Part shown: positions 23,971 through 32,532 of the stretch, in pieces | Layout of the letters: each line of letters opens with the position of its first letter | Position numbering within the stretch: the stretch's first letter is position 1 | Assembly: GCA_041649615.1 (NCBI GenBank) | Contig: JBAZMT010000005.1 | Coordinates: 1 to 58,319, forward strand | DNA: 58,319 bases | Direction: 5' to 3' | Source: JALOAR01 sp041649615 | GTDB lineage: Bacteria > Patescibacteriota > Minisyncoccia > UBA6257 > Colwellbacteraceae | Notes under the pieces: model-generated | What the model was told of the DNA's origin: nothing | Database searches by the model: none | The model's input: the letters and a program-made list of their open reading frames with translations, nothing else | Program-made: the position numbers and the translations under genes

Positions 23971-24996
23971 TTATTTACAAACCGATTTAAGAAAGGATAT
24001 ATCTTCCGCAGAGAGTTTCGCCTCCTGGCTTATCATCTTGGGATACATTACAGAATCTTCCGTAGTTGCGTGCGGGAGACCCAGAGCGTGACCCATTTCG
24101 TGAGCGAGAATAACCACCAGGTCTTTGTCGTCGTAAAACTGATAAACGTCAATTGATTTTTCGCCGTTTTGCACTTTGTAATTGCCCGTGACAAATTCCT
24201 CGCGATCCGCCTGCAAACGATTATAATCTTCTATGCCTACGTTTAACGAGTTGGCAAGCCGGTTTGTCATTCCCGCAACGGTATTTACCTGTGAAACCAA
24301 TTCGTTATACGCGGCAATTTTTTCATTCAAATTGGTTTCTCTTATCTTTAGCGTTTCTTCTTTGACTCTAATTTGTTCGTAAAGATTATCTAGTTCTTTT
24401 TTCTCCGACATAATCCGGGAATATTCCGGTTCAGAGGCACCGCCGCGAGCGTTCCAATAAGCAACTTCGCTCTCATAATTTTCAACTTTAGCGTTATAGA
24501 GAGTATTTGCGGAAACAAGCTCGTTCTTAAGCGAAGAATACGCGTTTTCCAAGAAATCTATTTCTAGTTTTCGTGAGGTAAGTCCCCCAGACAAACTAAG
24601 ATATTCGTTCCGGGCCGCTTCGTATTTTCCTTCCGCGGAATTTATTCCCTCAATCTTATTTTTAAGCGCGATTGTTCCGGCTTGCCTGTCATCAAAAACA
24701 AGGTTGATATCCATGCGATCGGGAGAAGTGCTTTCCACAAAAACATCTTTTCCCAGGGCTGATTCCCAGAGCGTTTCCGCTTTTTTCACCGCTTCGGTAA
24801 ATTCACTTTTCGAAATGCTGAATTCGGGGTCTATCGTACCGATGCCGTACGGTATTTCCCCCGTAACGCAAAACGAAGTCTTATCTTGCAGAAAAAAGAA
24901 ATTTCTCGCTTCCGGATAAAAAATAATCGTTCCGATCAAGGAAAGAAGAGTAACGCAAAAAACGAGTCCCAGAATGATTTTTCGACGTTCCGACAT
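23971..24996 (-). CDS. Membrane-anchored matrixin-like metzincin protease
   Basis: 341 aa. An N-terminal helix (residues 6-28) anchors or exports it. The zinc site HEMGHALGLPH (His299, His303, His309) with the Met-turn SVMYPKM (Met316) is that of metzincins, closest to M10A matrixins. Between residues 110 and 240 lies a long predicted coiled coil (for example LDNLYEQIRVKEETLKIRE), inserted inside the catalytic domain, which is unusual. Probably a cell-surface or secreted protease. Cys42-like and Cys340 could pair. It faces the upstream gene across a shared terminator. Confidence 0.85.
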   Translation of the reverse strand: MSERRKIILGLVFCVTLLSLIGTIIFYPEARNFFFLQDKTSFCVTGEIPYGIGTIDPEFSISKSEFTEAVKKAETLWESALGKDVFVESTSPDRMDINLVFDDRQAGTIALKNKIEGINSAEGKYEAARNEYLSLSGGLTSRKLEIDFLENAYSSLKNELVSANTLYNAKVENYESEVAYWNARGGASEPEYSRIMSEKKELDNLYEQIRVKEETLKIRETNLNEKIAAYNELVSQVNTVAGMTNRLANSLNVGIEDYNRLQADREEFVTGNYKVQNGEKSIDVYQFYDDKDLVVILAHEMGHALGLPHATTEDSVMYPKMISQEAKLSAEDISFLKSVCK

Positions 24997-25017
24997 GGTC
25001 CATCTAAATGATAACCT

Positions 25018-25047
25018 TTGACCCCTACCCTTACTAGGATGTATACA
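25018..25047 (+). promoter_or_regulatory. Promoter of the radical SAM gene
   Basis: TTGACC (25018-25023), 18-nt spacer, TATACA (25042-25047), 9 nt before the ATG at 25057. The TTG of this -35 box could be mistaken for a start codon of a longer frame. Confidence 0.5.
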
Positions 25048-25056
25048 TGTGGGTGT

Positions 25057-26031
25057 ATGAGACTCGTTCTCTATCAGGAAATAATTTCGGAAAAGCTCAA
25101 GCGCCAGCAGTCAATCAAGGGACTTGAGTTTCACGCTTCCGGACACGCGGTGCATATCGGCAAAATATCGCCCGGATGCCGGGGATGTTTTACGCCGGAA
25201 CTTTCAACCGGAATGCAAATCGGCGCTCAGTGCATGTGCCGCTGTCCTTATTGTTATTACGATCCCGCAAGAAGAGACCAAACTCAGGGGGAAATAGATC
25301 GGATGTTAACGGATGTTTTTGCGAAGTCCTTGAATCCCACTTGGCGACCGATAATAGTGGCTCTTCAAAGTTCGGGAGAGACTTTGCTTTACATGGATCA
25401 GCTTGAAAGATTCGTAAAAGTGATCCGGGAAGCCGAAGTCAAAAAGAGACTCAATACCTATTTATACGTTTACACGAATGGCATTTTGGCGAATGAAGAA
25501 AATCTCTTGCGAATGAAAGACTGGGGAGTGCAAGAGCTTCGGTTTCATATCGCCGCGAGCGGTTTTTCGGAAGAAGTTTATCAAAACTTGGAACGTGCAA
25601 TTAAAAAAGGATTTACGGGCACGGTGGAATTGCCTTCTTTGCCCCATTATCGCGATAAATTGTTTGCGGCACTTCCGCGCTTAAACGACATGGGCGTAAA
25701 ACATTTGGATTTGGTGGAATGCCAAGTTACCAATTTCAACAAAAATACCCTCCATACGATGTTCCCCAAGGGGAGAATATATCAAGATTTCTTCATTCAT
25801 TTCTACGATGAGGGAATGAGTTACGACGTGATTGAAGAGACATTAAACAAGGGTTACAAGTTTTCGGTGCTTGATTGCAATTCCGGCGTTGAACGTTGCC
25901 GTCACGGTCCCGGAAAAGAAGTGGCGTTTGATATGAATTCCATTGACGGAATGTGCGCTCCATGGGATTACTACAAAACGAGCGGAATAAATAATGCTTC
26001 GCCCAAGTATTCAAGCGGCGAGATAAAATAA
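25057..26031 (+). CDS. Radical SAM protein of unknown function
   Basis: 324 aa from the ATG at 25057. The cluster cysteines are Cys59, Cys63 and Cys66 in AQCMCRCPYCYYDP. A preceding pair Cys41/Cys44 (PGCRGCFTPE) and later cysteines (LDCNSGVERCRHG, DGMCAPWDYY) could bind further metal. ALQSSGETLLYMDQLE resembles the GGEP strand of the radical SAM barrel. Longer starts at 25018 or 25039 lie in the promoter. The neighbours are a metzincin and a zinc-ribbon protein; no pathway is apparent. Confidence 0.8.
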   Translation: MRLVLYQEIISEKLKRQQSIKGLEFHASGHAVHIGKISPGCRGCFTPELSTGMQIGAQCMCRCPYCYYDPARRDQTQGEIDRMLTDVFAKSLNPTWRPIIVALQSSGETLLYMDQLERFVKVIREAEVKKRLNTYLYVYTNGILANEENLLRMKDWGVQELRFHIAASGFSEEVYQNLERAIKKGFTGTVELPSLPHYRDKLFAALPRLNDMGVKHLDLVECQVTNFNKNTLHTMFPKGRIYQDFFIHFYDEGMSYDVIEETLNKGYKFSVLDCNSGVERCRHGPGKEVAFDMNSIDGMCAPWDYYKTSGINNASPKYSSGEIK

Positions 26032-26053
26032 AAACCGCGTAAAGCGCGGTTTT
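26031..26053. terminator. Bidirectional intrinsic terminator
   Basis: Stem AAAACCGCG/CGCGGTTTT with a TAAAG loop directly after the radical SAM stop, followed by T6 on the plus strand. Read the other way it has TTTTTATTTTA and can end the minus-strand gene at 26079. Confidence 0.85.
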
Positions 26054-26078
26054 TTTGTTAATCCACGCTTAACGCGGG

Positions 26079-26642
26079 TTAATCGTTCCAGTTTCCCGGA
26101 TGCGGACAGTTGGGATTCGGGCATCTATCTCTCCCAAAAAAGATTTCCGCCGGAGCGACGTAACCGCACTCCCAGCAATATTCATCTCCGGGTGTGCATA
26201 CATCCCCTCTCGGTACGTTCTTAATTCTAACTTTGCGTTCTTTAAAAACGTGATCCGGGGCGGCAAGCAGGCCAATAAAGAATTTGGTCACATAAAAAGT
26301 CCCAGCCGCGTCTTTTAAGACATAACAGGGCGGAAAGGACCGAAAAGTAAAACGGGGGCCAATTGCGTCCACTTGATCTATGAGATTAGAAAAGTTGTCG
26401 TCGGGTTCGAGAAGACCATTTTTTAAGAGCATTGCCCTTTCGGTAATTGTGAGCGCGCCCCAAAATCCTTTCTTCTTGAAAACGGCAAGAAGGCCTTCGA
26501 CCGCTTTTGTTGAATTGCCGAATCGAACGCAGTGTTCTTTTGGAATATTTTCCGGACGAATGTGATAAAAACGATAATCGGGTTTTTCCGTAAGAATATC
26601 ATCGAGTAAGATAAGTCCGCTCGGTTCCGAAAGACGAAACAT
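26079..26642 (-). CDS. Unknown protein with C-terminal zinc ribbon
   Basis: 187 aa, family not recognised. The last 45 residues hold four to five cysteines in CTPGDEYCWECGYV and RCPNPNCPHPG, consistent with a zinc ribbon. The first 140 residues are soluble and mixed alpha/beta (YRFYHIRPENIPKEH; AIGPRFTFRSFPPCYVL). CCTCCT at 26650-26655 means a consensus AGGAGG 7 nt before the ATG on the minus strand. Stand-alone gene ended by the shared terminator. A nucleic-acid-binding role is possible but unsupported. Confidence 0.75.
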   Translation of the reverse strand: MFRLSEPSGLILLDDILTEKPDYRFYHIRPENIPKEHCVRFGNSTKAVEGLLAVFKKKGFWGALTITERAMLLKNGLLEPDDNFSNLIDQVDAIGPRFTFRSFPPCYVLKDAAGTFYVTKFFIGLLAAPDHVFKERKVRIKNVPRGDVCTPGDEYCWECGYVAPAEIFFGRDRCPNPNCPHPGNWND

Positions 26643-26699
26643 AAAAATCCCTCCTTTTTAAAAAAGCTCCGCTAAAGTTAAACTATCGGGCAATAAACT

Positions 26700-27710
26700 T
26701 CAAGCTATCGTTTCTCCCGTAATTATTGTCGCGTTAATGTAGGGTAAAGTTTTCTCGAGTCCTTTCTCATCGTGAGCAATCGCGTTGTCGTCAAAGATAA
26801 CGTTTATTTTTCCATTATTACCAGTTCCGAAAATCGTCCGCAGTTCATCAAGCGTTTTGTCAATAGACCACATTTGATTTGAAAAATCAAAAACTTTTTT
26901 TCGGTTCAATCCCTCGGGGTCGGTGTCGCTTTCGGCGAGAGTGGCGATTACGTTATTAAATTCCTCGGGAGAATAGGCGGTGATGCAGTTAATAAACTGT
27001 TTGTGTTCTTCCTGTTCCGTTTCAAGCACTATCGGAATGCATCCGTTAACGAGCGCTTCGCCAGCAACAAGGGTGATACACTCGGTTGTTGAGGGCACGA
27101 GCAGATATTCTGTTTTTCTCAAATATCCGGCGATATCTCCGACATTTGCGTCTTTAAAGCCGGTTTTCGCGATCGTGTCGGGCGAATAGCCGTCATCTAT
27201 AATATTTACGAAAACAAAATCCATTTTGATTTTATTTTCTTCCATGAATTTTTTGACGGAGGGATGGAACTTGGCTTCGCACCAGCGTCCGGCATAAACG
27301 AATTTGTACGGCCGGTCGCGTTCATATTCCCGCTTGTCGTAGGCGTAAGGATAAGTAAGCGGAAAAATCACTTTGCGGGCGTTTTGCTCCGGAAGAAATT
27401 GGTACTGATGAAGATAGTTTAGGCTAAGCTGCTTACAGAATACTGGTAATTCGGTGCCATCGTGAGAAATGTTAAAAATGTTATCCGCCGGAGATTTTAT
27501 AATCCGGTCAAAAGACAGTTTGTGGGCGGCGTTTAAGAAAACCATGTCGTAGTTACCGACCGTTTTGGATATGAAATTTTCCTGTTGATTGGCGCATTGG
27601 GTGTTCCATAAATCAATCTCATGACCGAGCTTTTTTAAAAGCAAAAGAAAAATGTAACCGATCTGTTCAATCCCCGATCCGCAAGTGGGGTTATGGTAGA
27701 GAATTCTCAT
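26700..27710 (-). CDS. Glycosyltransferase-like protein (GT-B fold)
   Basis: 336 aa. The N-terminal MRILYHNPTCGSGIEQIGYIFLLLLKKLGHEIDLW has the Rossmann-like opening of GT-B glycosyltransferases. The second half contains FVYAGRWCEAKFHP, then LVPSTTECITLVAGEALVNGCIPIVLE, which matches the nucleotide-sugar site of family 1/4 enzymes (E-x7-E). Donor and acceptor sugars are unknown. No polysaccharide operon surrounds it. TAAAAT lies 6 nt before the ATG, predicting a leaderless transcript. Confidence 0.75.
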   Translation of the reverse strand: MRILYHNPTCGSGIEQIGYIFLLLLKKLGHEIDLWNTQCANQQENFISKTVGNYDMVFLNAAHKLSFDRIIKSPADNIFNISHDGTELPVFCKQLSLNYLHQYQFLPEQNARKVIFPLTYPYAYDKREYERDRPYKFVYAGRWCEAKFHPSVKKFMEENKIKMDFVFVNIIDDGYSPDTIAKTGFKDANVGDIAGYLRKTEYLLVPSTTECITLVAGEALVNGCIPIVLETEQEEHKQFINCITAYSPEEFNNVIATLAESDTDPEGLNRKKVFDFSNQMWSIDKTLDELRTIFGTGNNGKINVIFDDNAIAHDEKGLEKTLPYINATIITGETIA

Positions 27711-27716
27711 ACGCTG

Positions 27717-27722
27717 ATTTTA
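27717..27722 (-). promoter_or_regulatory. -10 element of the glycosyltransferase gene
   Basis: TAAAAT on the minus strand, 6 nt before the ATG at 27710. Confidence 0.45.
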
Positions 27723-27763
27723 CCTCACTCCGGAATGACTTGGGTAGTCCTCGAAAGAAAGGC

Positions 27764-28636
27764 TTAAAACGCACGTAAAGGATTTCCCGCAATGATTTGC
27801 TCCACTTCCTCAAATCCTACGGGAAAGGCAAAGTTATATCTCGCGGGAAGAGCAAACACGTAATTCGTGTTTTGACCAAGTTCGCTCGGAGGAATAGGCG
27901 CTGCTCCGACACTAAGACGTTCGGCTACGACAGCTTCCCATTCGGAATGGGTGAAAATCATAATGGGGATATCTTGCCTTGGCACATCTTCTGACCAGTC
28001 GGGATGTCTTATTGAAAGAAGCGGTCCCGATGTCGTTCCGGAAGAGCTATCTATGAAGTTTCCTTCCCAACCGCCTTTAACGATGGAGTACCCTTCCCAG
28101 CTATCAGGCAGGGTAAAATAAAAACCGTAGGTGTCGTTTCTATATTCCAAAGAAGGATTTTCATCAAACATAACCGCATTGATGAGCCATTTTTTTTCTT
28201 GCTTAACGATAGCGAGCGAAATGGGAATTCTCGCGGCTTTTCCTCCTTCCGTAGTTTCTACGCTCGTGAGCTCAATAATAAAGCCCTCAACCTTATAAGT
28301 GTCGTTTGACCTACTCATGCTCGTTATTTCAATGCGATCGGGCCAAGGACTAGAAGTGAGTCTCCCCGGTGTAATACTCGGGTCCGCTTCCCAAGCAGAT
28401 AAAAGAGCGGGTACGACTAATTCTTTGTAATTTTTCTCCATACTTTGCTTTAGTACATCCGCGGGAGCAAGCAAAGAAACGTTTTTAAGACGCGAACCAA
28501 ATTCCTCTATTACTTTTCTTGCGGCCTCTTCATCGTTTGTCGCTGGCACGCTCAAACGATTCATTCCGTAATAGACGAGACCCGCAAGAACGCTAAGTCC
28601 CAATAAAACCGTGATGATTTTAACTGCTAGTTTCAT
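27764..28636 (-). CDS. Anchored exported protein of unknown function
   Basis: 290 aa with a membrane anchor at residues 3-24. Outside are two parts: an alpha-rich segment (EEAARKVIEEFGSRLKNVSLL) with a beta domain like those in DUF4878/NTF2-like proteins (YKVEGFIIELTSVE, KKWLINAVMFDE), then a domain starting YRNDTYGFYFTLPDSWEGYSIV. The second resembles a PsbP/LpqN-like beta fold. The assignments are by pattern only. The ATG at 28636 is preferred over 28642 because TATAAT (28644-28649) leaves 7 nt to the former and 1 nt to the latter. Confidence 0.72.
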   Translation of the reverse strand: MKLAVKIITVLLGLSVLAGLVYYGMNRLSVPATNDEEAARKVIEEFGSRLKNVSLLAPADVLKQSMEKNYKELVVPALLSAWEADPSITPGRLTSSPWPDRIEITSMSRSNDTYKVEGFIIELTSVETTEGGKAARIPISLAIVKQEKKWLINAVMFDENPSLEYRNDTYGFYFTLPDSWEGYSIVKGGWEGNFIDSSSGTTSGPLLSIRHPDWSEDVPRQDIPIMIFTHSEWEAVVAERLSVGAAPIPPSELGQNTNYVFALPARYNFAFPVGFEEVEQIIAGNPLRAF

Positions 28637-28643
28637 AGGCATA

Positions 28644-28649
28644 ATTATA
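28644..28649 (-). promoter_or_regulatory. -10 element that decides the start at 28636
   Basis: TATAAT on the minus strand, 7 nt before the ATG at 28636. The alternative ATG at 28642 would be only 1 nt away, upstream of any possible transcription start. Confidence 0.5.
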
Positions 28650-28654
28650 ACACC

Positions 28655-28683
28655 AAAAACCCGAACGTTTCGTTCGGGTTTTT
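28655..28683 (-). terminator. Intrinsic terminator after the YbaY/META-MliC operon
   Basis: Perfect 13-bp stem AAAAACCCGAACG/CGTTCGGGTTTTT with a TTT loop, 23 nt after the MliC gene stop on the minus strand. Confidence 0.88.
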
Positions 28684-28705
28684 GAATACAATCAGACTTC
28701 GGTAA

Positions 28706-29188
28706 CTATTCTCCAGGGCAAGCTGGAAATTCACAGTTTGGCCCTTCTCTTCCAACAGCCGTTCCGTCAGAGCAAAGTTTCGCGTCTTGAGTGCAAGCCG
28801 TAACTTGCGTAGCGACTTTACAATTCCTGAAATCCGCTTCTTCGCCGTTTTCAAGAATCAGGGCGTCATCTCCCTTATTCCAAAAAACAAACGATTCGTC
28901 GCTGTTCGCATATCTCGCGCCGGAAGCGGCAATAACTTGAGTCAAGTCAAATTTGCGGCCATCGCTTAAGACGAGTTTAACGCTGTCCGTAGAAACCGGC
29001 ATTTCTTCGGGTTCCACCGGAACAGATTCGCCTTTAAAGAACGAAGCTTCAATCGTCTTGTCATTTTCGCAAACGAAAGTGGCCGTCAGGGACGGAGTGG
29101 GAGAAGCTTTTTTCTCACCAAAGAAATACCAAGCGCCCGCTCCGAGCAAGAGCAAGACCACGATCAATATTATTATCTTTTTGATCAT
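28706..29188 (-). CDS. MliC-like lysozyme-inhibitor domain protein
   Basis: 160 aa. Membrane anchor at residues 4-23, then a C-type lysozyme inhibitor (MliC/PliC) domain: ATFVCENDKTIEASFF, VKLVLSDGRKFDLTQ, ASGARYANSDESFVFWNKG, EEADFRNC. Known members block lysozyme at the cell surface. A C-terminal cysteine knot-like tail (TACTQDAKLCSDGTAVGREG, then CEFPACPG) follows. Second gene after the YbaY/META gene, overlapping it by 4 nt. Confidence 0.85.
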   Translation of the reverse strand: MIKKIIILIVVLLLLGAGAWYFFGEKKASPTPSLTATFVCENDKTIEASFFKGESVPVEPEEMPVSTDSVKLVLSDGRKFDLTQVIAASGARYANSDESFVFWNKGDDALILENGEEADFRNCKVATQVTACTQDAKLCSDGTAVGREGPNCEFPACPGE

Positions 29189-29982
29189 TGGATTTCCGTT
29201 AAAACTAATGTTTTGCCGCTTCCCGAAAGGGTTAACGTATCACCCGAGAGCGAAGCGGAGGCACCCGAGGTCAAAAGAGATTTCAACGCGTCTTCAATGT
29301 TCATCATTTCGGCCGGTTCAATGCAATACATGAGGGTTGAGGCCAACATTCCTCTTAGAGTGCTGTTTGTAAGAGCGAATCCGCCAAACATCGCATTGCA
29401 AACGTGCGCGTTAATGGAATTCTCGCTAAAGGCAACGGTATATTCGTAATCGAGATCGGTCGCAACGCCGTTATAGGAAGCTATGCGGAACGTTTTTCCT
29501 TCCAAGTCTTCCGTCTTGAGCGCTCCTTCGGAAGAGGTACTGGTGGCAGAAAGCATCAAATCAACGTTTTGTATCGGTTCTTCTTCTTCAAGAAGGAAGG
29601 TGGGAGTGTCGGTAACCCATCTCAATTCGTCATCCATAAAGATGCGCGCAAAGACGGTATAAACGTGACCGGAAATAATATCTTCGGGATTGTATTTTAT
29701 CGCGAAAGGAATCGGGACGTTTTCGCCGCTGGTGACGATATTTTCTTCGGCCACGATTTTTGCGGTCGCGTTGTCATCTTCTTCCGAAACGTCCCTTATC
29801 TGAACGTCAATAATGCTGCCTGAAGGCAACGCGATGCGTTCGCGATAGGACACGGTTCCCGTGAGTTCCGCGCTCGGGGCTTCGGGAACGGAAGGAGAAG
29901 GCTTCCAAACAAATATCGCGTAGATGGCAATCGCGACTATAATTACGCCGACAATAATTCCTAAGATTACTTTTTTATTCAT
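29185..29982 (-). CDS. Anchored YbaY + META domain protein
   Basis: 265 aa. Anchor at residues 5-26; then a YbaY (type III secretion pilotin-like) beta domain (ELTGTVSYRERIALPSGSII to DTPTFLLEE); then a META/HslJ domain (CNAMFGGFALTNSTLRGMLA, EPAEMMNIEDALKSLL, SGDTLTLSGSG). In proteobacteria these domains occur in separate envelope lipoproteins tied to stress and antibiotic tolerance. Fusion plus the MliC neighbour suggests an envelope-protection operon. Confidence 0.82.
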   Translation of the reverse strand: MNKKVILGIIVGVIIVAIAIYAIFVWKPSPSVPEAPSAELTGTVSYRERIALPSGSIIDVQIRDVSEEDDNATAKIVAEENIVTSGENVPIPFAIKYNPEDIISGHVYTVFARIFMDDELRWVTDTPTFLLEEEEPIQNVDLMLSATSTSSEGALKTEDLEGKTFRIASYNGVATDLDYEYTVAFSENSINAHVCNAMFGGFALTNSTLRGMLASTLMYCIEPAEMMNIEDALKSLLTSGASASLSGDTLTLSGSGKTLVLTEIQ

Positions 29983-30114
29983 TCGCTTATTTTTTATTTA
30001 AAACCTTTATTTAATTATACAATAAGCGCAATTTGGGTTGTGGATAAACATTTGCAACAGGAGTGCGCGAGTCAGCCGATAAAAAGACAGGGGCTATGAT
30101 AAAATGAAGTCGTT

Positions 30115-31968
30115 ATGAAACTTTCCGTCCGGTATCGTCTGGACGCCGTTTTGTCTTTCTTTTTAATCGTTACCCTTACCCTTCATTTCAGTCGGATGCT
30201 TTCGGGTATAGGCGTTTACGTGCTTCCCATTATGGCCGTTATCGGTTTGGTACCCGTACTCTTGGGAGTAATTCGTTCGTTCCGCGAGAAAGAGTGGGCT
30301 TCAATGGATTCACTCGCTTCGGTGGCTCTTATATTTTCACTTTTAAGCCGTGAATGGATGTCCGCCGTTTTTATTGAGTTGATGCTTGCCGCCGCGCGAA
30401 TACTTGATGACGTTACGCGCGACAGGACGGAAAAGAGCGTTCGCGGTCTTTTGAAATTGCGGCCGGAAATCGCGCGGGTCGAAAAAGACGGAATGTTGGT
30501 TGATGTCCATATCCGGAGCGTTAAAATCGGCGATATTGTTGCCGTGGGAATAGGAGAACGCATGCCGGTAGACGGCATAGTGCTTTCGGGAAATGCGGCC
30601 GTCGATGAGTCGTCACTGACCGGCGAGTCGATTCCCGTGGATAAATCGGAGAAAAGTCGCGTAATGAGCGGAACGCTTATGCAATCGGGCAGTTTGCGCG
30701 TCAAAACGACTCACGTGGGTAAAGACACGACAATAGAGAGAGTGATAGCGCTCGTTGAATCGGCGCAGAATGAAAAACCTTCGGCGCAGACTTTGGGCGA
30801 ACGATTTGGGAAAATATATCTTATTTCCGTGTTTTTGGGAGTAATCGTTCTTTTTGCGATAACTCGTAATTTACCTCTTGTTTTAGCCGTAGTACTCGTG
30901 GTCTGCGCGGACGATCTCGCCATCGCCATACCCATTACCTATTTGCGAGCCATTCACGCGGCGGCCAATCTAGGAATTATCGTAAAAGGCAGCCGGCATT
31001 TGGAAATGTTCGGCAAGCTCCGGACGATCGTTTTTGACAAGACGGGAACGCTTACGACCGGCGTTCTTTCCGTAGCCTCGATTATCAGGACGAAAGGACA
31101 CTCTGAAGACGACGTGCTTGAATGGAGCCTCTTCGCCGATTCTTTTTCCAATCACCCAATATCGCGCGCTATCGTGAATTACGCCCTGGAGCGCGGATTT
31201 AAGACCACCGCTCCCGATTCCGCCGAAGAGAAGGGAGGTAAAGGGGTCGTAGCGAAGACAGGGAAAAACAAAATCGTTACCGGGAAAAGAATTTTTTTGG
31301 AGGAACAGGGCATCACTTTTCCTCCGGAAATCATTGAAGCCGCGGACAGGGAAGCTTCTCTTGGACGCAGCGTTTCTTACGTTTCCAAAAATGGGCGCGT
31401 TATCGGATGTATTACAGCGGCCGACACGATAAGAGAAAACGCCAAAAAATCGATAAAGGAGCTCCGAGAGCTTGGCATCCAAAAAATAGTCATGCTTACG
31501 GGCGACAATAAACGCGCCGCGGAAGCAATCGCTGAACAATTAGGCGTAGACGAGTGGCACGCCGAGCTCATGCCCGAAGAAAAAGTAGAAATTATAAGAC
31601 AACTTCAAAAAAATGATTTAGTCGCCATGGTCGGCGACGGAGTGAACGACGCAGCGGCGCTTTCAATTGCCGGCGTCGGTGTTGCCATGGGAGGTCTCGG
31701 CGCCGAGGGGACGATCGATTCGGCGCAAATTGTTCTAATGCGGGACAATCTCTTGACTCTTCCCGCAGCCATGCGCATCGCTCGGGCGGCGCGCCGAGTT
31801 TCAATTGAGGACTTCGGAATATGGGGAGCCACGAACGCTTGCGGACTCGCGCTTGTTTTTCTCGGATTTATCGGACCCGCGGGCGCGGCGGCTTATAATT
31901 TTCTTTCAGATTTTTTGCCCCTTTTTAATTCTATGAGAATAAAAATAAAACGACGTCAATTGTCGTAA
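30115..31968 (+). CDS. P1B-like heavy-metal P-type ATPase with CADD motif
   Basis: 617 aa membrane pump. Actuator TGES at 169-172, phosphorylation site DKTGT at 308-312, P1B-type NHPIS in the nucleotide domain, and hinge MVGDGVNDAAAL. The metal-determining helix reads VVCADDLAIAIP (Cys264-Ala-Asp-Asp), where copper or zinc/cadmium pumps have CPC or similar. No N-terminal metal-binding domain and fewer leading helices than usual. The transported ion cannot be assigned from known motifs. TATGAT lies 14 nt upstream. It stands alone on the plus strand. Confidence 0.92.
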   Translation: MKLSVRYRLDAVLSFFLIVTLTLHFSRMLSGIGVYVLPIMAVIGLVPVLLGVIRSFREKEWASMDSLASVALIFSLLSREWMSAVFIELMLAAARILDDVTRDRTEKSVRGLLKLRPEIARVEKDGMLVDVHIRSVKIGDIVAVGIGERMPVDGIVLSGNAAVDESSLTGESIPVDKSEKSRVMSGTLMQSGSLRVKTTHVGKDTTIERVIALVESAQNEKPSAQTLGERFGKIYLISVFLGVIVLFAITRNLPLVLAVVLVVCADDLAIAIPITYLRAIHAAANLGIIVKGSRHLEMFGKLRTIVFDKTGTLTTGVLSVASIIRTKGHSEDDVLEWSLFADSFSNHPISRAIVNYALERGFKTTAPDSAEEKGGKGVVAKTGKNKIVTGKRIFLEEQGITFPPEIIEAADREASLGRSVSYVSKNGRVIGCITAADTIRENAKKSIKELRELGIQKIVMLTGDNKRAAEAIAEQLGVDEWHAELMPEEKVEIIRQLQKNDLVAMVGDGVNDAAALSIAGVGVAMGGLGAEGTIDSAQIVLMRDNLLTLPAAMRIARAARRVSIEDFGIWGATNACGLALVFLGFIGPAGAAAYNFLSDFLPLFNSMRIKIKRRQLS

Positions 31969-32036
31969 GGACAATTTTGTGCTTTACTTTCGTCCAGTCC
32001 GTTACAAACTAAAAAAGCGCGAAAGGAGGAAACTCA

Positions 32037-32438
32037 ATGTTTTCCATAAAAGATGCAGGGTCGGTAATTTCTGGCATCGCTTTTTGCAACAATGCACGGC
32101 ATAGACGCCGCTCCAGAAAGACACTTAACCGGCTGGCAGAAGAAATAGAGGCATTCAAGAACTATCTCGCGGTTCGGGAAGAAGCGATTAAGGATACGGT
32201 GATCCTCATCTTGAATACTTCGGATGCAAACGGCCAGGAGCTTCAAAAACTTTCGGGAAGATTTTGGAGCAAATACAATTTGGGAAAAAGCAATTTTGTA
32301 ATCAAGTCCGTTTCGCGCGAAGATGTGAGAAGGGCGCTCGCCTCTTTTGACGGAGAAGCGGCAATGAATTTGAATCTTTCAAATGAGTTCGTTGCCATTG
32401 TCGTTGATCGCGGTGTGGCCGGAGTTTTCGCCATATGA
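32037..32438 (+). CDS. Unknown 133-aa soluble protein
   Basis: Not recognised. Begins MFSIKDAGSVISG, has a basic stretch (ARHRRRSRKTLNRLAEEIE), an alpha-helical middle, and ends LSNEFVAIVVDRGVAGVFAI. No membrane helix. A consensus AGGAGG at 32024-32029 lies 7 nt before the ATG, and a terminator follows within 25 nt, so it is a one-gene unit of the Shine-Dalgarno class. Confidence 0.72.
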   Translation: MFSIKDAGSVISGIAFCNNARHRRRSRKTLNRLAEEIEAFKNYLAVREEAIKDTVILILNTSDANGQELQKLSGRFWSKYNLGKSNFVIKSVSREDVRRALASFDGEAAMNLNLSNEFVAIVVDRGVAGVFAI

Positions 32439-32460
32439 CGCTTATGTTTCGCATTTTAGA

Positions 32461-32484
32461 ATCCCCTTCTTCAAGGGGATTTTT
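32461..32484 (+). terminator. Intrinsic terminator after the 133-aa gene
   Basis: Stem ATCCCCTT/AAGGGGAT with a CTTC loop followed by T4-ATT on the plus strand. Confidence 0.82.
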
Positions 32485-32490
32485 ATTAAT

Positions 32491-32521
32491 AAAAAAGCCC
32501 CGATGTTAAAATCGAGGCTTT
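32491..32521 (-). terminator. Intrinsic terminator of the sipW-DUF5305 operon
   Basis: Stem AAGCCCCGAT/ATCGAGGCTT (one G-T pair) with a 6-nt loop; on the minus strand followed by TTTTTTATT. It lies 12 nt after the DUF5305 gene stop. Confidence 0.82.
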
Positions 32522-32532
32522 GCCGCAAGGAA

